From NCBI RefSeq assembly GCF_004564375.1, contig NZ_CP038267.1:372001-436000 (forward strand): 64,000 nucleotides of DNA, written 5' to 3'. This document shows positions 43,855-52,833 of the stretch, in pieces. The position numbers and the translations under genes are program-made. The first letter of the stretch is position 1. Each line of letters begins with the position of its first letter. The notes under the pieces were generated by a model. It did not search any database. It saw only the letters and a program-made list of their open reading frames with translations, and was not told the DNA's origin. This stretch comes from Nocardioides euryhalodurans. GTDB taxonomy: Bacteria > Actinomycetota > Actinomycetes > Propionibacteriales > Nocardioidaceae.

Positions 43855-44802
43855 GTGATCCGTCGAATCCTGGCCCCCTCCCTGGCCCTGCTGCTGGGGG
43901 CGACGCTCGTCGCCTGCGGCGACGACCCGGAGGGCGACAGCTCCTCGAACACCTCGGGCTCGGGGCTCGCCGACCTGTCCATCGAGGGCGAGGTCGGCTC
44001 GAACCCCGAGGTCACCTGGGACGGCGAGCTGCAGGCCGACGACGTGGAGGTGGAGGTCGTCACCGAGGGCGACGGCGAGGAGGTCGAGGCGGGCGACAGC
44101 GTGCTCTCGCACGTCTGGATCGGCAACGGCGTGACCCAGCAGATGGCCTTCAGCACCTACGACGCCCAGACCCCCCAGCTGTTCACGGTCGACGAGGAGA
44201 TGCTGAGCGAGCTGTTCATCCAGGGTCTCGAGGGTCAGACCATCGGCTCCCGGGTCGCCGTGGCCGCCTCCGCCGAGACCGCGTTCGGTCCGGCAGGCAA
44301 CTCCCAGCTCGGGATCGGCAACAAGGACACCGTCGTCGCTGTCATCGACCTGCTCGAGCAGGTCCCGGACGGCCCCGAGGGTGCGGAGCAGCAGGCCCCC
44401 ACCTGGGCCCCCTCCCTGGTGGGCGACGAGGAGGCTCCGACCGGCCTGGACTTCTCCGGGACGCCCAAGCCGGACGGCGAGCTGAAGTCGGCGTACCTCA
44501 TCGAGGGCGAGGGCGACGCGGTCGAGAAGGGCCAGACCATCGTCGTCGACTACCTCGGCCAGGTCTACGGTGGCAAGAAGCCCTTCGACGAGAGCTTCAG
44601 CGCCCAGCCGACCTCCTTCCAGATCGGTGTCGGCGCGGTCGTCAAGGGCTGGGACCAGACGCTCGTGGGCGCCCCGGTCGGCAGCCGCGTGATCATGGCG
44701 ATCCCGCCGGAGCTCGGCTACGGCAAGCAGGGCAACGAGGGCGCCGGGATCAAGGGCACCGACACCCTCTACTTCGTGGTCGACGTCCTCGCGGCCAACT
44801 GA
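43855..44802 (+). CDS. FKBP-type peptidyl-prolyl isomerase lipoprotein
   Basis: The 315-residue protein is a secreted lipoprotein with two FKBP-like domains. The signal peptide ends in a lipobox LVAC with Cys21. The first domain (about 60-155) is degenerate; the second (about 205-312) keeps the FKBP core VDYLGQVYGGKKPFDESF, VVKGWDQTLVG and IPPELGYG. It should assist folding of exported proteins at the outer face of the membrane. Such a gene is found between pafA and pafB in many actinobacteria, so linkage is conserved although no functional link with Pup is known. Confidence 0.93.
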   Translation: MIRRILAPSLALLLGATLVACGDDPEGDSSSNTSGSGLADLSIEGEVGSNPEVTWDGELQADDVEVEVVTEGDGEEVEAGDSVLSHVWIGNGVTQQMAFSTYDAQTPQLFTVDEEMLSELFIQGLEGQTIGSRVAVAASAETAFGPAGNSQLGIGNKDTVVAVIDLLEQVPDGPEGAEQQAPTWAPSLVGDEEAPTGLDFSGTPKPDGELKSAYLIEGEGDAVEKGQTIVVDYLGQVYGGKKPFDESFSAQPTSFQIGVGAVVKGWDQTLVGAPVGSRVIMAIPPELGYGKQGNEGAGIKGTDTLYFVVDVLAAN

Positions 44803-44818
44803 GCTGAGGGGGACCGGG

Positions 44819-45790
44819 GTGGCGGCGGACAAGAGCGAGCGGCTGCTCAAGCTGCTCATCATGCTGCTCGTGCAGCAGCGCTACGTCTCCAAGGACAAGG
44901 TGCGCGAGCTGCTCTACCCCGACGCGGGCGACGAGGCCTTCGAGAGGATGTTCGAGCGCGACAAGGACGACCTGCGCTCGCTCGGCGTCCCGATCGAGGT
45001 CGGGCACCTCGACGCCTACTTCGACGACGAGCCCGGCTACCGCGTCCGCGCCGACGAGCTGCAGCTGCCCCAGATCGAGCTGAGCGCCGACGAGGCCCAG
45101 GTCGTCGGGCTCGCCACCAAGGTCTGGGAGCACGCGCGGCTCGCCGAGGCGACGACCGAGGCGGTCCGCAAGCTCGCTGCCGCCGGCGTCCCCGTCGACG
45201 CCGGGGCGCTGGACCTCGTGCAGCCTCGACTCGGGGCGGAGGAGCCGGCGTTCGACGTCTTCTGGGACGCGGCCCAGGAGCGGTGCGAGGTGGAGTTCGA
45301 CTACCAGCGCCCCGGCCAGGAGGTCGCCACGCGGCGGATCCAGCCGTGGGGGGTCGTGCGCTACTCCGGCCGCTGGTACGCCGTCGGCCTCGACCTCGAC
45401 CGCGGGGAGGAGCGGGTCTTCCGGCTCTCCCGCGTGCAGGGCAGCGCCCGCCGCGTCGGCCGACCCCAGGCGTACGACGTCCCCGCCGGGCTGGACATCC
45501 GCGACGTGACCCGGCGCTTCGTCCCACCCACGGCCGCCGAGCCCGTCACGCTGCTGGTCCGGACCGGGAGCGGTCACGCGTTCCGCCGCGCGGCCAGCAC
45601 CGTCGAGTCCGCCGTCGAGGGGCCGGACGCGACCACCGGCTGGGACCGGCTGCTGCTCGAGCGGGGCGGGGTGGACCTCGCCGAGGAGGTGCTCGCCCAC
45701 GGTCCTGACGTCTGGGTCGAGGAGCCCGCGTCGCTGCGCAGCGTGGTCGTCGACCGGCTCACCCGCAGCCTGGCGGGGGAGTCGGCATGA
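44819..45790 (+). CDS. pafB: PafB transcriptional regulator (WYL)
   Basis: The 323-residue protein has an N-terminal helix-turn-helix (about 5-70; RLLKLLIMLLVQQRYVSKD), a WYL domain (about 145-235; RIQPWGVVRYSGRWYAVGLD) and the C-terminal WCX domain. With PafC it forms the DNA-damage-responsive activator of RecA-independent repair genes in mycobacteria. The start is GTG 44819, 16 nt after the FKBP stop. It overlaps pafC by ATGA. Confidence 0.95.
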   Translation: MAADKSERLLKLLIMLLVQQRYVSKDKVRELLYPDAGDEAFERMFERDKDDLRSLGVPIEVGHLDAYFDDEPGYRVRADELQLPQIELSADEAQVVGLATKVWEHARLAEATTEAVRKLAAAGVPVDAGALDLVQPRLGAEEPAFDVFWDAAQERCEVEFDYQRPGQEVATRRIQPWGVVRYSGRWYAVGLDLDRGEERVFRLSRVQGSARRVGRPQAYDVPAGLDIRDVTRRFVPPTAAEPVTLLVRTGSGHAFRRAASTVESAVEGPDATTGWDRLLLERGGVDLAEEVLAHGPDVWVEEPASLRSVVVDRLTRSLAGESA

Positions 45791-46782
45791 GCGGGCCGGG
45801 CGGGGCCAAGGAGCAGGTGGCGCGGCTGCTGACGCTGGTGCCCTACCTCCACTCCCGCGGCGAGGTGAGCCTCACCGAGGCGTCCGAGGCGCTGGGGGTG
45901 GCCCCTGCCCAGGTCGTCAAGGACCTCAAGGTGCTCTTCATGTGCGGGCTCCCCGACGGCTACCCCGACGACCTCATCGACGTGGACCTCGACGCCCTGG
46001 AGGGCGCCGAGGGCGACGGCCTGATCCGCGTCTCCAACGCCGACTACCTCGCCCGGCCTATGCGGCTGACGGCCACCGAGGCGACCGCCGTGATGGTGGC
46101 GCTGCTGGCGATGCGTGGCGGCGCCACCGACGAGACGCGGGAGGTCGTGGACCGTGCCCTGGCCAAGCTGCAGGGGGCGACCGAGGCCAGGACGACCGCG
46201 GTCATCGACCCCGGCAGCGAACCGGCGGACGCGCGCCTCGCCCGGCTGCGCGCAGACCTCGAGGACGCCGCCCGTGCCGGCCGGCAGGTGCGGCTGACCT
46301 ACTGGGTCCCGGCGCGCGACGAGCAGACCGAGCGGGTGGTCGACCCGCGTCGGCTGCTCAGCACCGGCGGGGCGACGTACCTCGACGCGTGGTGCCACAG
46401 CGCCGAGGACGACCGGCTCTTCCGGCTCGACCGGATCCACGCCGCGACCGTCCTCGACACGCCGGTCTCCGCCCATGTCGAGGACGCCCGCGAGCTCGGT
46501 GAGGGGCTCTTCGACTTCGCCGCCGACGCGGAGCGGGTCACGCTGCTGCTGGACCCGGCCGTACGGTGGGTGGTCGAGTACCACCAGGTCGAGGAGGTCC
46601 GTCCCAGGCCGGACGGCACCCTCGAGGCGGACCTGCTCGTGGCGGACCGGCGCTGGCTGACGCGCCTGCTGCTGCGGCTCGCGCCGCACGCGCGGGTGGT
46701 CTCGCCCGAGGGACATCATCAGGAGTTCACCTCCCGGGCACAGGCAACGCTCAGCCTCTACGACGGAGGCGGCGTACAGTAG
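45787..46782 (+). CDS. pafC: PafC transcriptional regulator (WYL)
   Basis: The 331-residue partner of PafB has the same layout: HTH (about 8-75; [18 protein letters not shown]), WYL domain (about 155-230; [23 protein letters not shown], written here as family pattern) and WCX domain to the end. PafB and PafC usually act as a heterodimer or a fused protein. Its stop TAG overlaps the tatA -10 element TACAGT by one base. Confidence 0.94.
   Translation: MSGPGGAKEQVARLLTLVPYLHSRGEVSLTEASEALGVAPAQVVKDLKVLFMCGLPDGYPDDLIDVDLDALEGAEGDGLIRVSNADYLARPMRLTATEATAVMVALLAMRGGATDETREVVDRALAKLQGATEARTTAVIDPGSEPADARLARLRADLEDAARAGRQVRLTYWVPARDEQTERVVDPRRLLSTGGATYLDAWCHSAEDDRLFRLDRIHAATVLDTPVSAHVEDARELGEGLFDFAADAERVTLLLDPAVRWVVEYHQVEEVRPRPDGTLEADLLVADRRWLTRLLLRLAPHARVVSPEGHHQEFTSRAQATLSLYDGGGVQ
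46775..46780 (+). promoter_or_regulatory. tatA -10 box at the pafC stop
   Basis: TACAGT overlaps the last codons of pafC; a 30-nt leader with GTGAGGAA precedes ATG 46817. tatA-tatC can be transcribed independently of pafBC. Confidence 0.45.
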
Positions 46783-46816
46783 TGGAAGACCGAGACCGGG
46801 ATGTGAGGAACTGCTG

Positions 46817-47095
46817 ATGAATGCGCTGATCGCTGTGCCAGGTGGCTGGGAGCTCATGCTCATCGTGCTCGTGATCCTGCTGCTGTTCGGCGCCAAGAAG
46901 CTGCCCGAGCTCGCACGCGGCAGCGGCCGGGCGCTGCGGATCTTCAAGGCCGAGACCAAGGGCCTGATCGACGACGAGGACGACGAGTCCAAGACGCCCG
47001 AGCAGCGCGAGATCGAGGCCCGCAACGCCCAGGCCCAGACCGACGTCGTGAGCGACGACCCGGTGGTCCGCGAGCAGCGCGACACCACGACCTGA
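46817..47095 (+). CDS. tatA: Sec-independent translocase subunit TatA
   Basis: The 92-residue protein has a short N-terminal transmembrane helix (about 10-25; [20 protein letters not shown] with the FGxKKLPEL hinge) followed by an amphipathic helix and an acidic tail. It forms the translocation pore of the twin-arginine pathway. The tyrosinase at 33869 is a likely client in this window. It is adjacent to tatC; no tatB is seen here. Confidence 0.95.
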   Translation: MNALIAVPGGWELMLIVLVILLLFGAKKLPELARGSGRALRIFKAETKGLIDDEDDESKTPEQREIEARNAQAQTDVVSDDPVVREQRDTTT

Positions 47096-47102
47096 CCCGG
47101 CG

Positions 47103-47942
47103 GTGAGGGTCTCAGGCTTCCTCGGTCTCTTCGCCGGAAAGCCCCATCACCCCGTCGGTCCCGACGGGAAGATGGCGCTCTCCGACCACCTGCGCGAGCT
47201 GCGCGCCCGGGTCCTCAAGATCGCGGTCGTGATCACGGTCGGCCTGGTGGTGTCGCTGTTCTTCTTCGACCAGATCTTCGCGCTCGTCCTCGAGCCGTAC
47301 GCCGCGGCGCAGGCCGCGCTCGGGGAGGACGTCCGCACCGAGGCGACCATCGCCGGCGCCGGCGGCCCGCTGATGCTCTACCTCAAGCTGTGCGGCCTGG
47401 TGTCGGTGGTGCTGACCAGCCCGTTCTGGCTCTACCAGATCTGGGCGTTCATCCTGCCCGGGCTCCACGACAAGGAGCGCAAGTGGAGTCGGGTCTTTGC
47501 CGCGATCGCGGGCCCGCTCTTCCTCGCCGGCGTCGTGCTGGGCTACCTCACGCTGCCCAAGGGCCTGGAGATCCTGATCGGCCTCACCCCGGGCGACCTC
47601 ACCAACCTGGTGGAGTTCGGGGACTACCTCACCTTCCTGATCCGGACCCTGCTGGTCTTCGGCATCGCCTTCGAGATCCCGGTGTTCGTGATCCTGCTCA
47701 ACCTCGCCGGCGTGCTGCCGGGCGCCGCCCTGGGCGCCCACCGGGCGTGGATCGTCATCGGGACCTTCGTGTTCGCGGCGATCGCGACCCCTTCGACGGA
47801 CCCCTTCACGATGCTGTTCCTCGCGGTGCCGATGGTCGTGCTGTTCGCGATCTCCGAGGTGATCGCGCGCTTCCTGGACAAGCGCCGGGCCCAGGCCGAC
47901 CCGGCCGCGGGGCTCGCCGACGACGAGCTCTCGCCCATCTGA
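47103..47942 (+). CDS. tatC: Sec-independent translocase subunit TatC
   Basis: The 279-residue protein has six transmembrane helices and the TatC signatures SDHLRELRARV near residue 30 and the LLVFGIAFEIPVF segment. It is the signal-peptide receptor of the twin-arginine system. GTG 47103 is 7 nt after the tatA stop, so the two are co-transcribed. The charged C-terminal tail is cytoplasmic. Confidence 0.96.
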   Translation: MRVSGFLGLFAGKPHHPVGPDGKMALSDHLRELRARVLKIAVVITVGLVVSLFFFDQIFALVLEPYAAAQAALGEDVRTEATIAGAGGPLMLYLKLCGLVSVVLTSPFWLYQIWAFILPGLHDKERKWSRVFAAIAGPLFLAGVVLGYLTLPKGLEILIGLTPGDLTNLVEFGDYLTFLIRTLLVFGIAFEIPVFVILLNLAGVLPGAALGAHRAWIVIGTFVFAAIATPSTDPFTMLFLAVPMVVLFAISEVIARFLDKRRAQADPAAGLADDELSPI

Positions 47943-47976
47943 CGACGCGCCGGGACGGTCTGACAGGGTGGAGCCC

Positions 47977-48396
47977 GTGGCGACCCCGAGACTGTCCGAG
48001 GTGGACCCGTTCGACCTGCCGGAGTGGCTCGGCACCGGCGAGGTGACCTGGGAGTCCCAGACCGGGCTCCGGACCGGCCACCTCGTCCACGGCGACCTCA
48101 CCGACACCGCGGGCGAACGGCTTCCCTGCGACCTGCTCGCCGTCGACGAGGCCTACCCGGCCCCCGTGGTCGACGAGGCTGGCCGCTCCCGCGCCCACCA
48201 GGCGTGGCAGCACGACCAGGTGCTCCTCGCCGAGTACGACGGCCGGCTGGTGATGGGCGTCCCCGGAACCGGCTTCGACGCCGACCGGGTGCTGGAGGCG
48301 CTGCGGCGGCTCGCGAAGGCCGTCGGCGCCTCGCCCGACCACGTCGGTGCCCGGCTGCGGATCGGAGACCGGTCGCCGCGCCGTGCCGGACGCTAG
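47977..48396 (+). CDS. conserved actinobacterial hypothetical protein
   Basis: The roughly 139-residue soluble protein carries no domain I recognise. It begins ATPRLSEVDPFDLPEWLG and has a WESQTGLRTGHLVHGDL strand pair. Its size and position between tatC and a diacylglycerol kinase gene suggest a widespread actinobacterial hypothetical. GTG 47968 is also in frame, but 47977 lies 7 nt after a CAGGGT box (47964-47969), the spacing seen for leaderless genes here. Function unknown. Confidence 0.72.
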   Translation: MATPRLSEVDPFDLPEWLGTGEVTWESQTGLRTGHLVHGDLTDTAGERLPCDLLAVDEAYPAPVVDEAGRSRAHQAWQHDQVLLAEYDGRLVMGVPGTGFDADRVLEALRRLAKAVGASPDHVGARLRIGDRSPRRAGR

Positions 48397-48409
48397 CGAC
48401 CCGCGGCAG

Positions 48410-48415
48410 TAGGGT
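48410..48415 (+). promoter_or_regulatory. -10 box of the lipid kinase gene
   Basis: TAGGGT ends 8 nt before ATG 48424, predicting a leaderless or nearly leaderless transcript of the lipid kinase and helY. Confidence 0.5.
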
Positions 48416-48423
48416 CGGGTCCC

Positions 48424-49317
48424 ATGGACGCGGGCACGGCTCCGGTGGCCCGCGAGGTCGCCCTGCTGACCAACCCGACGGCCGGCAAGGGGCGCGGTCT
48501 GGCGGCACGTGCGGTCGCCCTCCGCCGGTTGCGCGAGGCGGGCTTCGTGGTCCGCGACCTGGTCGGTGGCGACGCCGGCGAGTCGCTCGACCTCGCGCGC
48601 GACGCCGTGGCCGACGGGGTCTGGGCGCTGGTGGTGGTCGGCGGCGACGGGATGGTCCACCTCGGGGTGCAGGCCGTGGCCGCGACCGGGGTCCACCTGG
48701 GGATCGTCCCTGCCGGGACCGGCAACGACGTGGCCCGCTACCTCGACCTGCCCCGCAAGGACCCGGCTGCCGCGGCGGACCGGGTCGTCGCCTCGACGCC
48801 GCGCCGGCTCGACCTGGCCCGCACCGGACCGACGTACTTCGTCACGGTGCTCGCGGCCGGCTTCGACGCGGTCGTCAACGAGCGCGCCAACGCCATGACC
48901 TGGCCGCGTGGCCAGATGCGCTACAACCTCGCCACGCTGGCCGAGCTGCGTACCTTCGAGCCGATCTCCTACACGCTGGACCTCGACGGAGAGGTCCACC
49001 GGCTCGACGCGATGCTGGTCGCGGTCGGCAACGGGCCGTCCTTCGGGGGCGGGCTCCGGATCACGGAGGGGGCGCTGCTCGACGACGGCCTGCTCGACGT
49101 GGTGGTGATCCGGCCGATGAGCAGGCCGGGGCTGGTGCGGGCGTACCCCAAGCTGTTCCGCGGCACCCACGTGCACCTGCCGGAGTACGAGCACCACCGG
49201 GTGCGTAGCGTGACGGTGGCGGCACCGGGGATCGTCGCGTACGCCGACGGCGAGCGGATCGGTGGGCTGCCCCTGACCATCACCAGCCAGCCGGGAGCAC
49301 TCAGTGTCCTCTCCTGA
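48424..49317 (+). CDS. diacylglycerol/lipid kinase family protein
   Basis: The 297-residue protein has the DAGK catalytic domain: NPTAGKGRG at about 17-25, the nucleotide loop GGDGM (73-77; Thr is usual at the last position), and PAGTGND (96-102). A C-terminal beta-sandwich closes the fold. It should phosphorylate diacylglycerol or a related lipid on the membrane inner face. The last 14 bp overlap the helY start. Confidence 0.93.
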   Translation: MDAGTAPVAREVALLTNPTAGKGRGLAARAVALRRLREAGFVVRDLVGGDAGESLDLARDAVADGVWALVVVGGDGMVHLGVQAVAATGVHLGIVPAGTGNDVARYLDLPRKDPAAAADRVVASTPRRLDLARTGPTYFVTVLAAGFDAVVNERANAMTWPRGQMRYNLATLAELRTFEPISYTLDLDGEVHRLDAMLVAVGNGPSFGGGLRITEGALLDDGLLDVVVIRPMSRPGLVRAYPKLFRGTHVHLPEYEHHRVRSVTVAAPGIVAYADGERIGGLPLTITSQPGALSVLS

Positions 49318-52063
49318 CGTCCGGCCCAGCGCCGGCCACCCCGTCTTCGACGACTTCACCGGCCTCTACGACTTCCCGCTCGACGGTTTCCAGGTCGAGG
49401 CCTGCCACGCGATCGAGGAGGGTCGGGGCGTCCTGGTCGCGGCGCCGACCGGCTCCGGCAAGACGATCGTCGGGGAGTTCGCGATCCACCTCGCGCTCGC
49501 CACGGGCCGCAAGTGCTTCTACACGACCCCGATCAAGGCGCTGTCCAACCAGAAGTACCACGACCTCGTCGCGCGCTACGGCGAGGACCGGGTGGGGTTG
49601 CTGACCGGCGACCACACGATCAACGGCGAGGCCCCGGTGGTCGTGATGACCACCGAGGTGCTGCGCAACATGCTGTACGCCGGCTCCCGCACCCTCCTCG
49701 GCCTCGGGTTCGTGGTCATGGACGAGGTCCACTACCTCGCCGATCGCGACCGCGGGGCGGTGTGGGAGGAGATCATCATCCACCTGCCCGAGTCGGTGGC
49801 CCTGGTCTCGCTGTCCGCGACCGTGTCCAACGCCGAGGAGTTCGGCGAGTGGCTGCAGACGGTGCGCGGCGAGGTCGACACCATCGTCGAGGAGCGCCGC
49901 CCGGTGCCGCTCTACCAGCACGTGATGGTCGGCCGGAAGCTGCTCGACCTGTTCGCGGTCTCCGACGTCGACGCCGCCGCCGGCTTCGTCAAGGAAGGCA
50001 CGCCCGTCAACCGCGAGCTCGAGCGGGTGGCCCGCGACGACTGGGCGAGCAGCCGGTTGATGCGCGACCGCCGCTCCCCGCGCAAGGGCCGGCCCGGGTC
50101 GTCGAAGAACCCGCGCAGCGTGGGCAACGGCCGGCGGGTCTGGATCCCCAGCCGGGTCGAGGTCGTCGACCGGCTCGAGCGCGAGGGACTGCTGCCCGCG
50201 ATCAACTTCGTCTTCAGCCGGGTCGGCTGCGACGCGGCGGTGACCCAGTGCCTGGCGGCGAACGTCCGGCTCACCACCCCCGAGGAGCGCGACACGATCT
50301 TCGCGTTCGTAGAGGAGGCGTGCCGCCACCTGCCCGACGAGGACCGCCACGTCCTCGGCTACCACGACTTCCTGGACGGCCTCACCCGCGGCGTCGCCGC
50401 CCACCACGCGGGCATGCTGCCGGCCTTCAAGCAGGTCGTCGAGCAGCTCTTCGTGCGCAACCTGTGCAAGGTGGTCTTCGCCACCGAGACCCTGGCGCTC
50501 GGCATCAACATGCCCGCCCGGACGGTCGTGATCGAGAAGCTCAGCAAGTGGAACGGCGAGACCCACGCCGACCTGACGCCGGGGGAGTACACCCAGCTCA
50601 CCGGCCGGGCCGGGCGTCGCGGCCTCGACGTCGAGGGCCACGGGGTGGTGCTCTGGCAGCCGGGCATGAACCCCCGCGAGCTGGCCGGGCTCGCCTCGAC
50701 CCGGACCTACCCGCTCCGGTCGAGCTTCCGGCCGTCGTACAACATGGCGGTCAACCTGGTCCACCAGTTCGGGCGCTCCCGCTCGCGGGACCTCCTCGAG
50801 CAGTCCTTCGCCCAGTTCCAGGCCGACAAGGGCGTGGTCGGGCTGGCGCGTCAGCTGCGCAAGAGCGACGAGGCGCTCGCCGGCTACGCCGAGGCGGCGA
50901 CGTGCGACCGCGGCGACTTCATGGAGTACGCCGGGATCCGCCGCGCGATCTCCGACCTCGAGAAGTCGGCCGCCAGGGAGCGCAAGGCCGACCGTCGGGG
51001 CGAGGTCGTGGGGTCGCTGCGGCGGCTGAGGATCGGTGACGTGATCGAGGTGCCCGCCGGCAAGTTCGCCGGCTTCGCCGTCGTCATCGACCCCGGCACA
51101 GCGGGAGAGGAGCCCCGCCCCTACGTCCTCACCGCCGATCGGCAGGCGCGCCGCCTGAACCTGCTCGACTTCCCGACCCCGGTCGTCGCCGCCACCCGGA
51201 TCCGGGTGCCCAAGAGCTTCAACGGCCGCAACCCGCAGATGCGGCGTGACCTCGCGTCCACGCTGCGCAACCGGACGCACGACCTGACGCCGCCGCCCCC
51301 GCCCCGGCGCACCGAGCGGGAGGTCCGAGGCGACGAGCGGGTCGAGAAGCTCCGGCGCGAGCTGAGGGCGCACCCGTGCCACGACTGCCCGGATCGCGAG
51401 CAGCACGCACGCTGGGCCGAGCGGTGGTTCAAGCTCGACCGCGACTCGGCCACGCTGCGGCGCCGCATCGAGCAGCGCACCAACACCGTCGCGCGGCAGT
51501 TCGACCGGGTCTGCGAGGTGCTGACGGCGCTGGACTACCTCGAGGGCGACCGGGTCACCGATCGCGGCGGCCACCTGCGGCGGCTCTACTCCGACATGGA
51601 CCTGGTGGCTGCGGAGTCGCTGCGACGCGGCCTGTGGGACGGCCTGGACGCCTCGGAGCTCGCCTCGGCCCTGTCGGTGCTGGTCTTCGAGGCGCGTCGA
51701 CCCGACGACGCCTCGTCGCCCCGGATGCCCCCCGGGCCGGTGCGCGACGCCATCGCGGCCACCGTCCACGTGTGGAGCGAGCTCGACGCGCTCGAGCGCG
51801 ACCACCGGCTCGACTTCCTCCGTCAACCCGACCTCGGCTTCGCGTGGGCCGCCCACCGGTGGGCCGAGGGCGACGAGCTCGACGACGTGCTGACGGTGAC
51901 CGACCTGGCCGCCGGAGACTTCGTCCGGTGGGTCAAGCAGCTGCTCGACCTCACCGGTCAGGTGGCCGATGCCGCAGGATCGGGCCCCCTGCGCGAGACC
52001 GCCCGCGAGGCCGTACGCCGGCTCAAGCGGGGCGTGGTCGCCTACTCCTCGTTCACCGAGTGA
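49304..52063 (+). CDS. helY: DEAD/DEAH-box helicase HelY (Ski2-like)
   Basis: The 919-residue protein is a superfamily 2 helicase of the Ski2/Mtr4-like type called HelY in mycobacteria. Motifs: Q-like region, Walker A APTGSGKT (47-54), DEVH box (140-143), SLSATVSN (motif III), and QLTGRAGRRG (motif VI). The C-terminal half is helical with the DSHCT domain. An RNA or structured-nucleic-acid substrate is likely by family. It overlaps the lipid kinase gene by 14 bp and is followed by a strong hairpin. Confidence 0.96.
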   Translation: MSSPDVRPSAGHPVFDDFTGLYDFPLDGFQVEACHAIEEGRGVLVAAPTGSGKTIVGEFAIHLALATGRKCFYTTPIKALSNQKYHDLVARYGEDRVGLLTGDHTINGEAPVVVMTTEVLRNMLYAGSRTLLGLGFVVMDEVHYLADRDRGAVWEEIIIHLPESVALVSLSATVSNAEEFGEWLQTVRGEVDTIVEERRPVPLYQHVMVGRKLLDLFAVSDVDAAAGFVKEGTPVNRELERVARDDWASSRLMRDRRSPRKGRPGSSKNPRSVGNGRRVWIPSRVEVVDRLEREGLLPAINFVFSRVGCDAAVTQCLAANVRLTTPEERDTIFAFVEEACRHLPDEDRHVLGYHDFLDGLTRGVAAHHAGMLPAFKQVVEQLFVRNLCKVVFATETLALGINMPARTVVIEKLSKWNGETHADLTPGEYTQLTGRAGRRGLDVEGHGVVLWQPGMNPRELAGLASTRTYPLRSSFRPSYNMAVNLVHQFGRSRSRDLLEQSFAQFQADKGVVGLARQLRKSDEALAGYAEAATCDRGDFMEYAGIRRAISDLEKSAARERKADRRGEVVGSLRRLRIGDVIEVPAGKFAGFAVVIDPGTAGEEPRPYVLTADRQARRLNLLDFPTPVVAATRIRVPKSFNGRNPQMRRDLASTLRNRTHDLTPPPPPRRTEREVRGDERVEKLRRELRAHPCHDCPDREQHARWAERWFKLDRDSATLRRRIEQRTNTVARQFDRVCEVLTALDYLEGDRVTDRGGHLRRLYSDMDLVAAESLRRGLWDGLDASELASALSVLVFEARRPDDASSPRMPPGPVRDAIAATVHVWSELDALERDHRLDFLRQPDLGFAWAAHRWAEGDELDDVLTVTDLAAGDFVRWVKQLLDLTGQVADAAGSGPLRETAREAVRRLKRGVVAYSSFTE

Positions 52064-52074
52064 GGCGCCCGGAT

Positions 52075-52139
52075 CGATAGTGCGTCACGAATCGGTCGTG
52101 ACGCGAGCCGATCCACAACCGATCCGTGACGGACTATCG
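52075..52139. terminator. 22-bp inverted repeat between convergent genes
   Basis: The arm at 52075-52096 (CGATAGTGCGTCACG...CGGT) pairs with the arm at 52118-52139 over 22 positions with two mismatches, leaving a 21-nt loop. A second smaller inverted repeat (GTCACGA...TCGTGAC) is nested at its left shoulder. It lies 11 bp after helY and 10 bp before the end of the convergent SDR gene, so it would terminate both. Confidence 0.65.
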
Positions 52140-52149
52140 GAGGATCCGG

Positions 52150-52809
52150 TCAGCCGGCAGCCGCAGCGACGGCCTCGGCGACGGGGGAGTCGCCCTCGAC
52201 GAGGACCCACTGCCTGCCGATCGAGGAGGGTGACTCCAGGACGGCGGCCACGACCTCGGCGACGTCGGCGCGGGGGACGTCGCCACGCGGCAGGTCCGCG
52301 CCGAGCTGCACCCGCCCGGTCCCCGGGTCGTCGGTCAGCCGGCCCGGTCGCAGGATCGTCCAGTCGAGGGCACTGGCGCGCAGCGCCGCGTCGGCGTCGC
52401 GCTTGGCCTCGACGTAGGCCCGCCACACCGGCTCGACGTCGTCGCCCAGCGGCTCGTCGACGCCGATCGCCGAGATCTGGACGAACCGGCGGATGCCGGC
52501 GCCGGTGGCACCCTCGATCGACTTCAGCGAGCCCTCCAGGTCCACCGTGCGCTTGCGCTCGATGTTGCCGTCAGGCCCGCCTCCGGCGGCGAAGACCACG
52601 GCCTCGCAGCCCTCGAAGGCGGCCGCGAACCCCGCGGCGTCCTCGGACTCGATGTCGAGCCGGCGGGTCTCGACCCCCGTCGCTTCGAGCGCGGCGGCCT
52701 GCTCGGCCGACCTCACGAGCGCCACCGGCTGGTGTCCCGCCCCGAGCAGCATGGGGTGGAGCAGCCGGGCGATCTGTCCGTTTCCTCCGACGACGGCGAT
52801 ACGAGTCAT
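52150..52809 (-). CDS. NAD(P)H-binding atypical SDR
   Basis: The 219-residue protein has a Rossmann fold with GGNGQIA at residues 8-14 and an FVQISAIGVD strand. It is an atypical short-chain dehydrogenase of the NAD(P)-binding/NmrA-like sort; the usual YxxxK pair is replaced by WRAYVEAKRDAD. A TACGGT box (52821-52816) ends 6 nt before the ATG. Whether it is a reductase or a redox sensor is unknown. Confidence 0.9.
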   Translation of the reverse strand: MTRIAVVGGNGQIARLLHPMLLGAGHQPVALVRSAEQAAALEATGVETRRLDIESEDAAGFAAAFEGCEAVVFAAGGGPDGNIERKRTVDLEGSLKSIEGATGAGIRRFVQISAIGVDEPLGDDVEPVWRAYVEAKRDADAALRASALDWTILRPGRLTDDPGTGRVQLGADLPRGDVPRADVAEVVAAVLESPSSIGRQWVLVEGDSPVAEAVAAAAG

Positions 52810-52833
52810 GCCTCCACCGTAACGAGCGCGTGG

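Noticed and set aside
49301..51856. 851-codon minus-strand frame opposite helY
   Set aside because: Shadow of helY with no recognisable motif.
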